Positions 1 to 11,770 of a stretch of 64,000 nucleotides of DNA are shown piece by piece (the stretch's first letter is position 1; every line of letters starts with the position of its first letter). Position numbers and translations under genes: made by a program. Below the pieces are notes generated by a model that was not told where the DNA came from, searched no databases, and saw only the letters and a program-made list of their open reading frames with translations. This DNA comes from Micropterus salmoides (taxonomy: Eukaryota > Chordata > Actinopteri > Centrarchiformes > Centrarchidae): the NCBI RefSeq assembly GCF_014851395.1, contig NW_024040040.1:16081000-16144999 (forward strand), in the 5' to 3' direction.

Positions 1-1508
1 AGCTGCAGGAGAAAAATCATGCACAATATGAATGATGGAAAAAAAGTCTGACAATAAGACCTAGACTGTAAAAGAAATATAAAGCTATTCCACCTTTGCC
101 TGTCGTGACCATTTTGCACCACTCTGCTGCTGTTTACATGAAATACTGTACCTTCCTATATGTCTGCGACTCTGCTTTGTGTTTGTGATGTGACTGTACT
201 AAATGATCAGCTCTAATATAGCCATAAAGACTTTGTAGTAGCAACATTTAGCCTCACACTGCCTGCAAATGCCTGTGTGAGTTGCTGCTACAGTGCCTGC
301 TCTAACATAAAGCTGAGGAACATTCTGCATGCTGTCTAGGCATGCAGTCACTTAGCCCTCCAGCCCTGTGAGCTTAGTGACTCAGCAAAACTCAAACCGC
401 CCTCCTTCTCCGTGCCCTCTCGCTGTATCCCAGACATTGGGCTGGCACGCTGACAGTTTTAACACAAAAATGGCACTGCTGAGGCCAATGAATCACACAC
501 TGTGGGTGCTATCACACAATACCTTTCTTTGGCTAGCACCCGCCGTATAAAATAATACTGGGACTAAATCTGAAAATCAACTGTGCTATGAATTTCATGG
601 GTTTTTCAATTGCACGGTGCCTGATGAGAGCAAAAAGAGGAAGTGTGTGTGTTTGCTCGTCTTGGACATGCATGCGGTGATATGACAATCATAGACTATT
701 TGCATGCATAATATATATAAATACAGACGTGCAAGCATGAAGCATCGTGGCACATAAAGTTGAGATTTTATACATGCACATCATGACTGTACACATACAC
801 GCAACGCATGCAAAGAAGATACTTCAAAGGTGAACTCACAGCACATTGTATGAAACGCACTGATGTTAGTGAATAAGACGTAATCAGAGACATACTGTGG
901 CTGAAAGGGTGGTTGGGCGGCTGTTGTAGGTGTACCTACAGTAAACGGTAAAGATAAGTCTCCTTTTCCCGTTCTTTTCTCATTCACAGTAAATATGTTT
1001 GAGGGGATTCTAGGCTCAACATGACATGAGCAGTGTCACTGCGCTATTCATGTCTACTTGAGGGGTCTCGCAAAATGATTGAGAGCACAGTGAAAGCAAA
1101 ACTGATAATTTGTGACACAAATTAGTAATAGCTTAAAATCCTTGACAACATTTGATCTTTTTAGACTTAAATCTGAATTTCTGAGAAATATAAAGGTATG
1201 TTCTTCTGTCTAAAGCTGGTTCTATAAAACTTTGGAACAAATGTATTGACATCTAGATTTGTATTCATCCATTCAGGTCTTTGAGTTTATTGTTGCACAA
1301 AATTATCTAGCAAAAACACTAGCTGACCCAATGTAACCCACAGGCATCAAGATACACCCACAGCAGATGCTCCCTCTGCAAGCATGAATGACCTGGTGAC
1401 TGACAAACACTGATACATCCCAACTGATACCATAGAGATCAAAAGCTTTGACTGAAGGAGTTAAAAGTTCCTGAAGAAAAAACAATATAAAAAGAAATCC
1501 AAACTCAC
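1..1508 (-). other. Intron of ncam2 (partial) downstream of the transmembrane exon
   Basis: I looked on the minus strand for the next cytoplasmic exon, which in NCAM2 starts with a KDGSKEP-like segment, and did not find it. The stretch is non-coding, without a repeat that I recognise. Confidence 0.8.
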
Positions 1509-1713
1509 AGGTAGGCGGCCTTGCCCTCCTCTATTTCTTTGCCCTTGCCGCTGGTGGCTGTTTTCTTGCTGCAGAGTGTGCGCGTGATGCACATCAGCAG
1601 GCCGCAGTGACGCAGGAAGAAGCAGCTGACGTCCACCAGCACGAGGAGCAGAAGCAACGCTCCCAGGCCGAGGCCCACCACCGCCCCCAGTCCCAGGCCG
1701 CTGAACAGGGATT
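1509..1713 (-). CDS. ncam2: ncam2 exon: transmembrane and juxtamembrane cytoplasmic segment
   Basis: This 205-nt minus-strand exon has a TAGCAG acceptor and a GTGAGT donor (phase 1 in, phase 2 out). After the split Glu codon it encodes 67 residues beginning SLFSGLGLGAVVGLGLGALL. A single hydrophobic, Gly/Leu-rich membrane helix ends at VDVSCFF. It is followed by a basic, cysteine-containing stretch (LRHCGLLMCITRTLC) and then KGKEIEEGKAAY. The clustered cysteines are the likely palmitoylation sites known for NCAM proteins. The helix, the cysteine pattern and KGKEIEEGKAAYL all point to NCAM2. The cytoplasmic tail continues in exons below position 1. Confidence 0.97.
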
Positions 1714-3455
1714 CTGCTAAGGCAGTGAAACACACACACAGACACACAACACACAAAGGCAAAACACTGTTAGCAATTTTGGTGCGCTCAAGGATGTGTC
1801 AGGTCGGACGCCTGCTGTGGCCTGATCTCTGGGTGGAGGTCAGCCTCCTCGCTACACCGTCCCTTAAATCCATACCTGGAAGGTGTGAGACCAAGAAAAT
1901 ATAAAGCTGTACCCAACAGCAGCACACCCACCCTAAAAAAACTTCTATTGTGATAACTTTCAAAACCAGTCGAAGGTCAATGAATTCCTCCCGAGCCTGT
2001 TGGAAAGTTTCCAACACGAAGATAAGTCCTAATCCACAACGCCTCGACTCCACGCAATCCTCAGTGGATTATTAGTGTGATTACACCAAATCTCCTCCAA
2101 AACAAATCAATTTCAGCCTTACAAACTTTTTTAATATACAGTCAGTGGAGTAAAAGTTTGAAAGACTTAAATAAATTAGCAAAAGGAAATCCACAGCGCT
2201 CTGAAACAGGTGGAAACGTCTTTACTTGGTGATTTATTTGTAATATCAGAAGCTTTGCCGCTTCCTCTCTGTTTAAGAACTTATAAATACAGTAATCCTT
2301 CGACAAAAAAAAAAAATCCATGAGCATTTTATAACCCTGAAACTACAGAACAAATTCTTTTTTCTTCTGGATTTGCCCTCAGGCCCTGCATCTACCTTCT
2401 CCATCATGAGCTAGGTGTCAACATCTCCTGTTCCACAGGTGCAGAAGTGTGTAATAGTGTACACTTAGATAGTGTACACTCAGTTTTATGGTACCACAGT
2501 GCAGCTCAAGGTAGCAAGCGTCAGCATTACCATACTGATGCTTCAGCTCCTGAGTCCACTGGGCGCCTCTTACTTTGTAGCTTGCAGCACAAAAACAGAT
2601 TCACGTGGGAAGCAAAGTAAGTACAGTATTTTCAGCTAAAAATTTAAACACTTTCTCTCAGAGCGGTCAACACTGGGTGTTTTGAAACACATTGAGCTCT
2701 CAGCTCAGTTGGGAACAAGCAGTAGGGCCTGCCTTCAATTGAAAGTAATGAGAAAATGAAGGCAGTGGCGCAAAGAGAGGCTCCCAGTGGGCTGAATAGA
2801 GTTGTGCCCTTAAGTGATCCTGGGGTTGAGCAAACTGAACATCCACTGTAGGATCAGTGTTGACAGCTGGAGGTCAGACCTTGCCAGGAGTAATCAGAGT
2901 GAGAGTGAATGAACTTGCCTGCTAAAGAATGCTCTCATATGGGTGTTCAGTAGCCTGTGAGTTAAAAAGGGGGATGAGGCATTAATATGAAGGTGGAAGC
3001 ACCCAGAGATGGCTGACTGGTGAAGTCTGGCACCACCGAGTTTAAAAAAAGCCTCCAGTGAGCGAGGAGTGAATGCTGCCAGAGATTTTCTCTCCGCTGT
3101 CTCTTCTCTCCTGTGTGGCAAATGATAAAGAGAACGTGAGCTGAATGCTGTGGATACAACCAGTCTTCAGTCAGCTTTTCCACGTACCCACCTACGTTTA
3201 TCTGAGAGAAGGATGAATTTTGGTGGATTTACATGCATTTACAATGTGTGGCTGTACGAAATATCCAAGTGTCCAATTGAATCCTCACTGAACTTTGACA
3301 AACTAGACATTGTTTTAAAGTACAAAGCCTATTTCAGTGTAAACCTTTAAAATGGTTTGCACTGACAAGAACAATTTTGTAACTCTGAGTGCATATAAAA
3401 CATTTTATTCTGGGTATGTCACTTTAAGCCTTAAAAAGAGGTTGCTTGTTCAGTT

Positions 3456-3640
3456 AAAGGGATGCTCCAGTGATTTCAGTAACACACTTCTATAAAGTTA
3501 GAAGCGGTGACAGAGAAGAAAAAAGGTCTTTGCAGCAGAGGGCAAGATATCCTGACTTTTAGTCCCGTTGTACGGGTCAAGCTCCAAAAACGTGGAACCC
3601 TACATTTCCCATAATGCAGCTGAACAGTCTTTCTGTGCAT
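3456..3640 (+). repeat. Dispersed repeat, copy 1 of 2
   Basis: GGGATGCTCCAGTGATTTCA near the start and a segment at about 3556-3627 (CTTTTAGTCCC, then CATTTCCCATAATGCAGCTG) recur at 19596-19830. The second segment is inverted there relative to this copy. Confidence 0.55.
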
Positions 3641-5612
3641 TCATGTGGTGTTGGTATAATCAGATAACAGTCGGAGAAAATTTTGTTACACGAGTTGCCA
3701 AGTTGTTGATGTCATAAACGTAGAAACATGGCAGACAACATGGTTGATGGTTAGAAATGTTTGATGAATGGTGCAAAATCAGAACTGCATCCATTTTTTG
3801 CTAACTTGTCATTTGTAATTTGGTATTAGGTTGTAACGGTTAGTTTGCTGTCCATGCAGACGTTCCTAGGTTAATTAGAAAAGCTATTTATTAGCAGTAT
3901 TTGCAGTACAAGCAATATGTTAGTGGCTTCAGATAATGTACTGGTGAAGTAACATCTCTGGGACAAAAGCCTCAAACTGTTTCAGCATACTGATGACAAT
4001 GACAATGTTTCCATATTCCGACTTAAAAGGACATGATCACACCGCAGTCGTAAGAACGACTTCACAACTAGGGATATAGGACCATCTGACGAGCATGTGA
4101 ATGCACAGTTTCACTAGACTGTGGCTGCGGCTGGATAGTCTTTTTTTTGCATTGGAAGGTTGAGTGAAATGACCTGGAAGTATTTAAGTGGCAGCGATGA
4201 CAAGAGCTGGTTGAATTGCCTAAATGCTATAGAAAGGTGTTTCAATACTTCCTCTCTTATGTCCTTCAGCATAGGGCACACTGGACCATCCTTTATGAAT
4301 AGAAAGGAGATAATGCTGTACAATAATTCCTTGCGGCAGCAACATATAAAGCGACGCAGCACAGTAGTTTCACTGAGGCAGACCCACATAAATGTAGAAA
4401 CAACAGAGCACGTATTTTATGCTTGTGACATGATCCAAAACTTATGTAAAACCATGCATGAGTAGCTGAGCCCCGAAACATAAATATAGATTTCTTCTCT
4501 TTCAAATCCATCCAGTAAGTAGGAATCTTGAAAAACAAGCATAGAATTTCTAGTTAACAATATCATCATCGTAACAAAAACTACACACATAAATGTCGCT
4601 TTGTTGAATCCCCATTGTGAAATGCACTAAATTAATTATTTTTCATTACTCAATAAATGTATAAAAATGCCAGGAAAAAATGTAAATAATGGATCAACTT
4701 TCTCTACTTGTATATTAGTTTTTTCCCCATTATATTGTGTATTTCAACATTTCAATCCTATTTCATTTATTTTTATTTTTAACGACCATCTATAATTTTA
4801 TGTTGCCTAATTGATGGGTAAATGAAGTGAAGTTAAGAGGTGGGATTCAGTGTTGGACAAGAAACCTTACGTTTTTGTAAAGCTTTGAGTTTGTCACTGT
4901 ACTTATCTTTTATGTTATGAATAAAGTTATTTTAAAAGCCTAGAGTTGTGCAGTCAGGTCCTCTGTGCACGGTGGTTGTCTAGTCCTTATGAATTCACCT
5001 TTACATCTGTCCTTGACCTCGTGACGTTTTTCATCGAGGTCAAAGAAAAGTGGCTAGGAAAGGAATTTCTTTTGGCTTTTTCGACCTCAGCCTGTTTCTA
5101 CCCAAGAAATGTTCATGTCTGTTAAACTCCATGTTAAAAAAAGGCATTATACAAGCGTTTTCAGAGGCTGATCTTGGTGTTGTGCCCCTTTTAAGATCAA
5201 ATCATAACACGGGAATCAGTCCATTTGTATTTAGACAATAACACAAGTAATTAAGCATTCTAATTCAGCACAATGGATTTGAAATGCAACAGCGACTATG
5301 GACAACGATACAGTAAGGCTGTCATTCCTACACTGTTTCCCCTAGTATGCCTGAAAACACACTCAAATTAAAGCTGAGAGTCAACACTTTAACCCCAGTC
5401 AGTATTTAGTGTCAGATCCAGTGTTCTGGAGCACTGAGCCAAAACAAGAAAAGCATGTGAATTTCCAAATACGCGTGCCCCACATTGGAAATTGTCCCTG
5501 CGTATCACAACCCAAATGACTCTGGTGTCGGTGACTTTGTTCTTGACTTAGAGCTGAGACTGCAGACAATGGAGACTGGCAGCAAGTCAACGCACAAGAG
5601 AGACAGAAAGCC

Positions 5613-5631
5613 AGAGAGAGAGAGAGAGAGA
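5613..5631 (+). repeat. (AG)n microsatellite
   Basis: Nine AG units in the 19-kb intron. Confidence 0.95.
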
Positions 5632-7486
5632 AACAGAACCTTGTGGCAAAAGGAAGTCTAATTAAAACACTTTGCGTGAATCTGGGGATATGGGATTTGA
5701 AACTTGTAGACTGGATCAATATTTTCACACTGCCACAGGCTACTGTTTTGTATCTCACCTTCTGAAAGTTTATCTGAGTTAATTTGGCTGCTGAAGCCAC
5801 AGATTGAGAAGCGGTAAACAACACCTCTCCAGCTCCCCTGAAGCCCTCACATATTCCAGAAGACAAAGAGAATACTAATCCATTCGTTAAGCCATACTTC
5901 ACCCTTTTTCATCATAAGACTGCAGTGCCCTTAAGCTTTCATATCGGTGTTTACATTTTTACATCACATAAAGCCCTTGTCTGTATTATATATTTATGAC
6001 ACTGCAAATAATTGAGTACTTATTATAATTTAAGGCAGAATTCTTGTATTCAGTACACAGACATACAGTGAGTGATGCAGTGATGCTGATGTTTTCAATA
6101 TAAAAGCACATATTAAAAAGTTAAAGCAAGCACTTACTTCTAAATTGAAAACTAGTAGACATCTTTTCTATTTGAAGGATTGTCCAAAGTATTAAGGCGT
6201 GCTCAGAAAAAAAAAGATTTTATTAAAGTGTCATTTTTGGGGGATGCCAGCAAAACCTCTTCAGCCTGAAAGACTGAAATCCATAAACATCAGACTTTCA
6301 TCTGATAAGGAGTATTACTCTAAAGTGCTTAGCAGCAGCTTGACAGTTTGAGGTTGGATTGATACATTACACGCTTGTTTACTTGTAGCTATTTTGCCAG
6401 CCATTTTATTACATTTATTCCCAAGTTTGGAAATTATTTTAAAAAAGAACAGACTTGGAATACATGGAAATACAAAAGGTGCATCACTGAAAGAAGGAGC
6501 ACCTCAAAGATTCAACATCAGTCTCTTTGAGAAAATGAAGCGTGTTCCTCAGGGTTACTTGTCATATTCTAAGACAAATTGGCAACCACTATTACACCAA
6601 CTGCTATTAGAAACTGAAACCAATGTGATTTTTACAATGTTAAATTATTTCTTTGAGAGTGTACAAAACAACTCCCACGAAATGTATCGTTATCACAGAC
6701 AAGTCTGAACTAACAGTGACCCGCTGACTCACCCAAGGACTCGCCTCGTTTGTCAAGCCATGACCCGTGCTGTACTGTGATGTTCATTAAATACGACTGA
6801 ATAAACAATGATATGATATGAGATGTTTTTTTTTTTTTTATGATCTTCCTAATCTAGACATACAGTATGGGGTGAGACACACAACACACTAAGAAAGGCT
6901 CTGGATTTTTAGTTCTTAGTGTTACGGTGATCAGCAGCTTATATGGATCAAATGCTTGGGACAGAATCATTCCTATTCAAATGCTGCTTAAATAATTGGC
7001 TTACAGTTATCACAGTGTTCATTTTGTGAATCTGAATCTTTTATGAACACATTTTTTTTTAAAACTCTGCTACCAGTTCGGCACTGATAGCCTACAGTTT
7101 ATTTTCAGGCATATTGAAAATGTAGAAATGCAGACACCACCGCCAAGCTGTGGCTTAGTAGTCTGTCTACACTACTGACATTACTGTATTTAAAAACAGC
7201 ACAATACTTTTTTTAGGCTGTAGCCTCATAATTTGAATTGCAGTAAGATATATTTTATATAGAGAACTGTACTGTATTAGTGTGTATAGTGTCTTTGAAT
7301 TATACACAGTGCAGTTTAATTTAATTTGTACAATCATTTAAAAAGGGTTTGAAACAGCTGTTCTGTATTTTGAAAAAGTCAATAAAATCTGTCCGTTTCA
7401 TTCCTTTAGAGTCATAGAAATGTCATTGAGATGGTGAGGAAAAGAATCTTTCTTTTTTTTCTTTTCCTCTGCATGAGGAAAAGGAA

Positions 7487-7502
7487 ATATATATATATAT
7501 AT
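7487..7502 (+). repeat. (AT)8 tract
   Basis: Eight AT units in an AT-rich stretch. Confidence 0.93.
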
Positions 7503-8892
7503 AATTATTATCAACAGCTTATAGCCATCAATTTGACTCGGACAGATGTGATCACATTTCCACTGGAAATGTCAGTGAGATTTTGAATGAGGTTTTCTTA
7601 CTTCTAGAACAGACCCCAGAAGTTACTTTGCCCTTCTTTTGCTGTAATGTTAAAAATATTGCAATTATTCAGCAGCTGTTTAATAGGTGTCACACTGAAT
7701 ATGTTACAGGCACCAAGTACATTCCTGTTCAGAAAATTCTTCTTATGAAGAATCAGGAACAGCGTTTATTTAAATACAAACGTGCTTCTGTGTCAAAAGT
7801 GCAGCAGAAGAATCCAAGTTTGCCAGTCAGGTGCCTTTTGTGGATGGAGAAATGTTACATGGAGAGACTGTACAAGGAAAATGTTCCAATAATGTCATTA
7901 CAGCCTTCGGTACTGCAGCCTGAGATGGGTTTTTTTAGCGACATTATTCTACGAGCAAGAGGCAAGATGCCTTCTTTCATGAAACAGCTCAGATCTCTGC
8001 TGAAGGAATTAGGGCCTGACAAGCAGCTTAACTTTAAATGTAATGAACAGATATGAAACACAGCTAAACAAGTGTGTGGCCACGAGTCAAACTGCTTTTA
8101 AGTTAGCAGCCAAGGTGCCTTCCAACAGAAAATAGAAAAAACATTATGGCGAGAAGCAAACAAGAGAAAATTAAAACAGAATAATGTGGACATACTGTTG
8201 TTTATGTATAATATATTGATGTAAAAGTCAAACACATTAAATACATGTTATGTGCTTCTTTTTGTAATTTACAGTATTTGCGACAATATTAATGCAGTCA
8301 CCGATGGCTGTGGCTGCTATAGTTGATTTATAATGCAAGAGTAAAAAGAAGCAATGGGGTCATTTCTGTGGGAGGGCCTTTCAGAAAATTGCTGCTACAC
8401 TGCTGCTCTCATCTTGTACTGAATGATCACCTGCACTCAAACTGATGCAAGAGGTAACAGTGGCTGTGAAAACCATCCTCCTGTAATAATAACCCACAGA
8501 TCAGAGTGATACAGAACTGCCTGTGGGGTTTTCAGGGCTAAAGCTGCACATTGGATGTAAATACCATCGTCCTGGTCAAGAAAGGGCATTTTATTTGCTT
8601 TTTCAAGAGTAAAACTAAATCATTTATTTAAATTGAATTAAAATGAATTTTATGTATTTTAAAGGCCCACCTGGGGATGGGCATTTCAAAATAGCTTAGG
8701 CTATAAATGCTGTGGCAGTGGCGGTCTGGCCATCTGGAATACCGGTACAATTCCCGGTGGGCCGTCTTCCTTAGCCTATAATTTTTTACTAATAATGAAA
8801 AAGTTGGCAGAAGGTTGAGCGACACAGGCCAACCCCCCCTTCTCCCCAGGCCTGTTGGTCTATTCCATACGAACGTCTCTATGCAGCCCTTA

Positions 8893-9096
8893 AGCTGATG
8901 AGACACAGAGCAACTTTTAGAGCAATGTTGTTGGGCAATGTTGCCATCAATGGTAATAAGTAAAGTTTACTACCGTAACCCCACTCCCCTCTGCCACACC
9001 CCCCACGCCGCTATCCGTTTAAAACATATTTGGACTTGTCACCAGCAAGACTCCCCAGCAACATTGCTCAAAATGTTGCCCTGTGTATCATGAGCT
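8893..9096 (+). mobile_element. MITE with TTA target duplication (PIF/Harbinger-like)
   Basis: The 204-bp element has inverted ends: AGCTGATGAGACACAGAGCA at the left and its near-complement TGCCCTGTGTATCATGAGCT at the right. Similarity continues inward through GCAATGTTG / CAACATTGC. It is flanked by TTA at 8890-8892 and 9097-9099, the 3-bp duplication typical of PIF/Harbinger insertions. It has no coding capacity. The superfamily assignment is inferred from the duplication length. Confidence 0.75.
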
Positions 9097-11584
9097 TTAG
9101 CCACGCCCCTTCTTTCTCACTTACTCACACCACAGTGACACTGAGCTGGAAAACGAGCTACAACAGAAAATGGAAAAGCAGAGTTTAAAAACTTGTGTCG
9201 GGCTGAAAAGTTCAGAGACAAAAGAGTCAAAGGTCTTTGCTGAAATTCAAGTAAATGTAAAAAAGTAACCGACTCGTTCCGTAGTAGTAGGCTAGTACTA
9301 ATACCACGGCCACAGACGCTAAGCCAGAGATAGTGTAGCTGAATGGTAGATATGTGTCTAAATGTTTTAATAGGCTACAACATGTTATCAGAATACATCA
9401 GTCAAATGCTGTTTGTCAGCTACTGTTTTGTAAATGTAAAAAAAAGAAAGAACTGAGGTAAAGAGTACAGTAACTGTGTTTAAACAGGCTAGTGTAAAAA
9501 CTAAAATCTGATGCTTAACATTAGTAAAGCTCCAAATGTCTACATTTTGCTGTTCTGTGGGGATTTTGTGAGAAACAAATCACTTCAGTATCAGTGATTT
9601 ACTGTTGTGTCATTTTATTTTGCTAAAATAAGCATTTTCGTTTGATTCTGACCTACACGTATAAATTTAGACATTTACATTTGTTAATTAGCTAATTTTA
9701 TTTAATGTCTACCATTGGTTGCACATAACCTATCAATATTATAAAACCAATCAATGCTTTCCCCTCTCAAATTCATATTTTGTGCGGGAGAATGTGTCTT
9801 CAGTGATTTGCTAGATATGATGCTCACCGACAAGGTTCCTACCACTTCACCTCTTACTAGACAATACATTGAAACTCATCAACAGTCTGGTGTAAACGAC
9901 GAGTAAAGCCACAAAGTAACATTTATTGTGTTGCCATTCATTCAGTTGATATGAAATAGTGGCACTGCTGCTGTGTTTTGTAGTTTTTCAAAAATGATGC
10001 CTTTATTAGTTAATTTATATATTTTATTTATATCCAGGTTGATGATCAGTGCTGCTCTCTGAGGCTACGTTCTATGTTTGGAGAGGTGTTCAACCAGTTT
10101 TGTATTATGTGTACTCCCGTGACTTAAAGCCAACCAATTGACCCTGAGCAGAAGTTAGACAGTTCTCTGTCTCAGAGAGGATTGTGGATATTTTAGTCTT
10201 TTTATGTGTCTTTTTATCTCGAGCCTTCATGTGATGTGAGGTGAGTTCAATCATGACAATTTCAGTGTGTGTTCTTTAGAAGTTTATAACAATGTGCAGC
10301 ATTTGTGTGTGTGTTCTGCAGCCTTTTTAAAGTAGTACTTCCATAGTGATCAATGGCTGTGAGGCTGCTAGGTGGTTTATTAGAGGCTGGTCCTGTTTGT
10401 ACTTGCGTGCATTAGCAGGGCGGCCGTGGTGGAGTATATGGTTGACCGTTCTGGTGGGCTGGTCCGGATCAAAGTCCAGGGCAATTCTTTACTCCCAGTC
10501 CGTCCTTGTGCTGTGGTGTGTGGCATTAGTTCAAGCTATATACTTGTCCCTATACAAATAAACATTTTAGTGTTATATTGTAGTTTTATTAGCAAATGTA
10601 TCAAATTTATTAAGTTGTCAAGGTGGGGCGTCAAAAAGTTATTTTTTGGTTGAAATAATCTTCAGCACTTCAACACTATCTTTCTAAAGACTGTGTGAAG
10701 AGGCACTGACTGGCCTTTTCATGATTGCTTGGAGCGAGTAACAATGTAACACTGTCTTTCCCATAATTCAAACCACCAGCAAAAGAAAAAGCTATTTTGC
10801 CAACATTTCTGGCCTTTTTTCATTTTTGTCGGCACATTGAAATCTCCCGGTTTGATTGATATTTCTTCAACACATTATTTCTTTTAAGAGCCACACTGAA
10901 CCAAGCAACCAAAAGCTCCCACAGTCCATGTTTTGTGCTCTCTATGCACTCTTACTGTACAAATGTAAATTATGTTTTTGGTTTATTAACAGGTAAACCA
11001 AATGTATTCTTGTGTACCTGGTGCAGTCTGAGATGTGTTTAATGCTACTACATCCAGAAAAAGCAATGAGTGTACCCTAACTGTTGCAGTTGGAGTGCAT
11101 GCGTCCTTTACGATGATGTTTCCTGTATCTATATAACTGTCCGTTCTGCAGCATCATTCCCCATTTCATACTCTCCTGCTGGAGGTCAATCTAGTAGAAG
11201 CATCCAATGACAGTCCGAACACGACTGTGTTTGGCACAGTCATCGCTTCAGTTTTTTTGGACCGTGGCCAAGAATAAAATTGACTTTGTGCTGGAAATTA
11301 CGATGTGGTCAGGGGCATGGCAATACTATAGACGGATGTTCGCTTAAGTTTAAGAGAAATTGTTGCCAAGGATGTTCATTTATGTCAAAAAGCAAAATAT
11401 CAGTTGATATGCTCATTTTCGAACCACAAGGTCCTACATCGGTCAGACTCTTCTCTCATACAAACATCAACCATCCCCGGTCAACACGTGAACTGATGTC
11501 AGAGCAATAATTATTATAGTTTCAGACCTTTACAACAGTTTTCAAGTTGATTCATTCTATCAATATTTACTCTTTTGTTAGATT

Positions 11585-11770
11585 TTACAAGGTACAAAGT
11601 TGTTTATTAGTCATCATATGGCACAAGGCTGCATAACGAAATGAAATTCGTAGTTCCTTTAGGTTGCTTTTTTTGTCGTATTATGTTGATTTATAGGCCT
11701 TATGTTGTTGTGCCATTTTGCTGTGTATTGCTCGTCTGTTGTATTGCTGTGATTAAAATCTAATAATATT
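11585..11770 (+). repeat. Possible LINE/SINE tail
   Basis: ACAAGGTACAAAGTTGTTTA, then TAACGAAATGAAATTCGTAG, resembles the 3' tail of fish retroelements (a CAAT/GAAATTCxT-type end). Support is weak and no body was seen. Confidence 0.3.

Noticed and set aside
4909..4945. AATAAA signal on the plus strand
   Set aside because: No upstream coding sequence or retroposed gene was found. The motif is common in AT-rich DNA.
5399..5902. 167-codon open frame on the minus strand
   Set aside because: It reads through an AG microsatellite and is rich in Ser, Cys and Leu. No domain is visible.
7583..8056. 157-codon open frame on the plus strand
   Set aside because: No similarity to a known family was recognised, and there is no promoter, polyadenylation signal or repeat context to support a gene. 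Frames of this length occur by chance in 64 kb.
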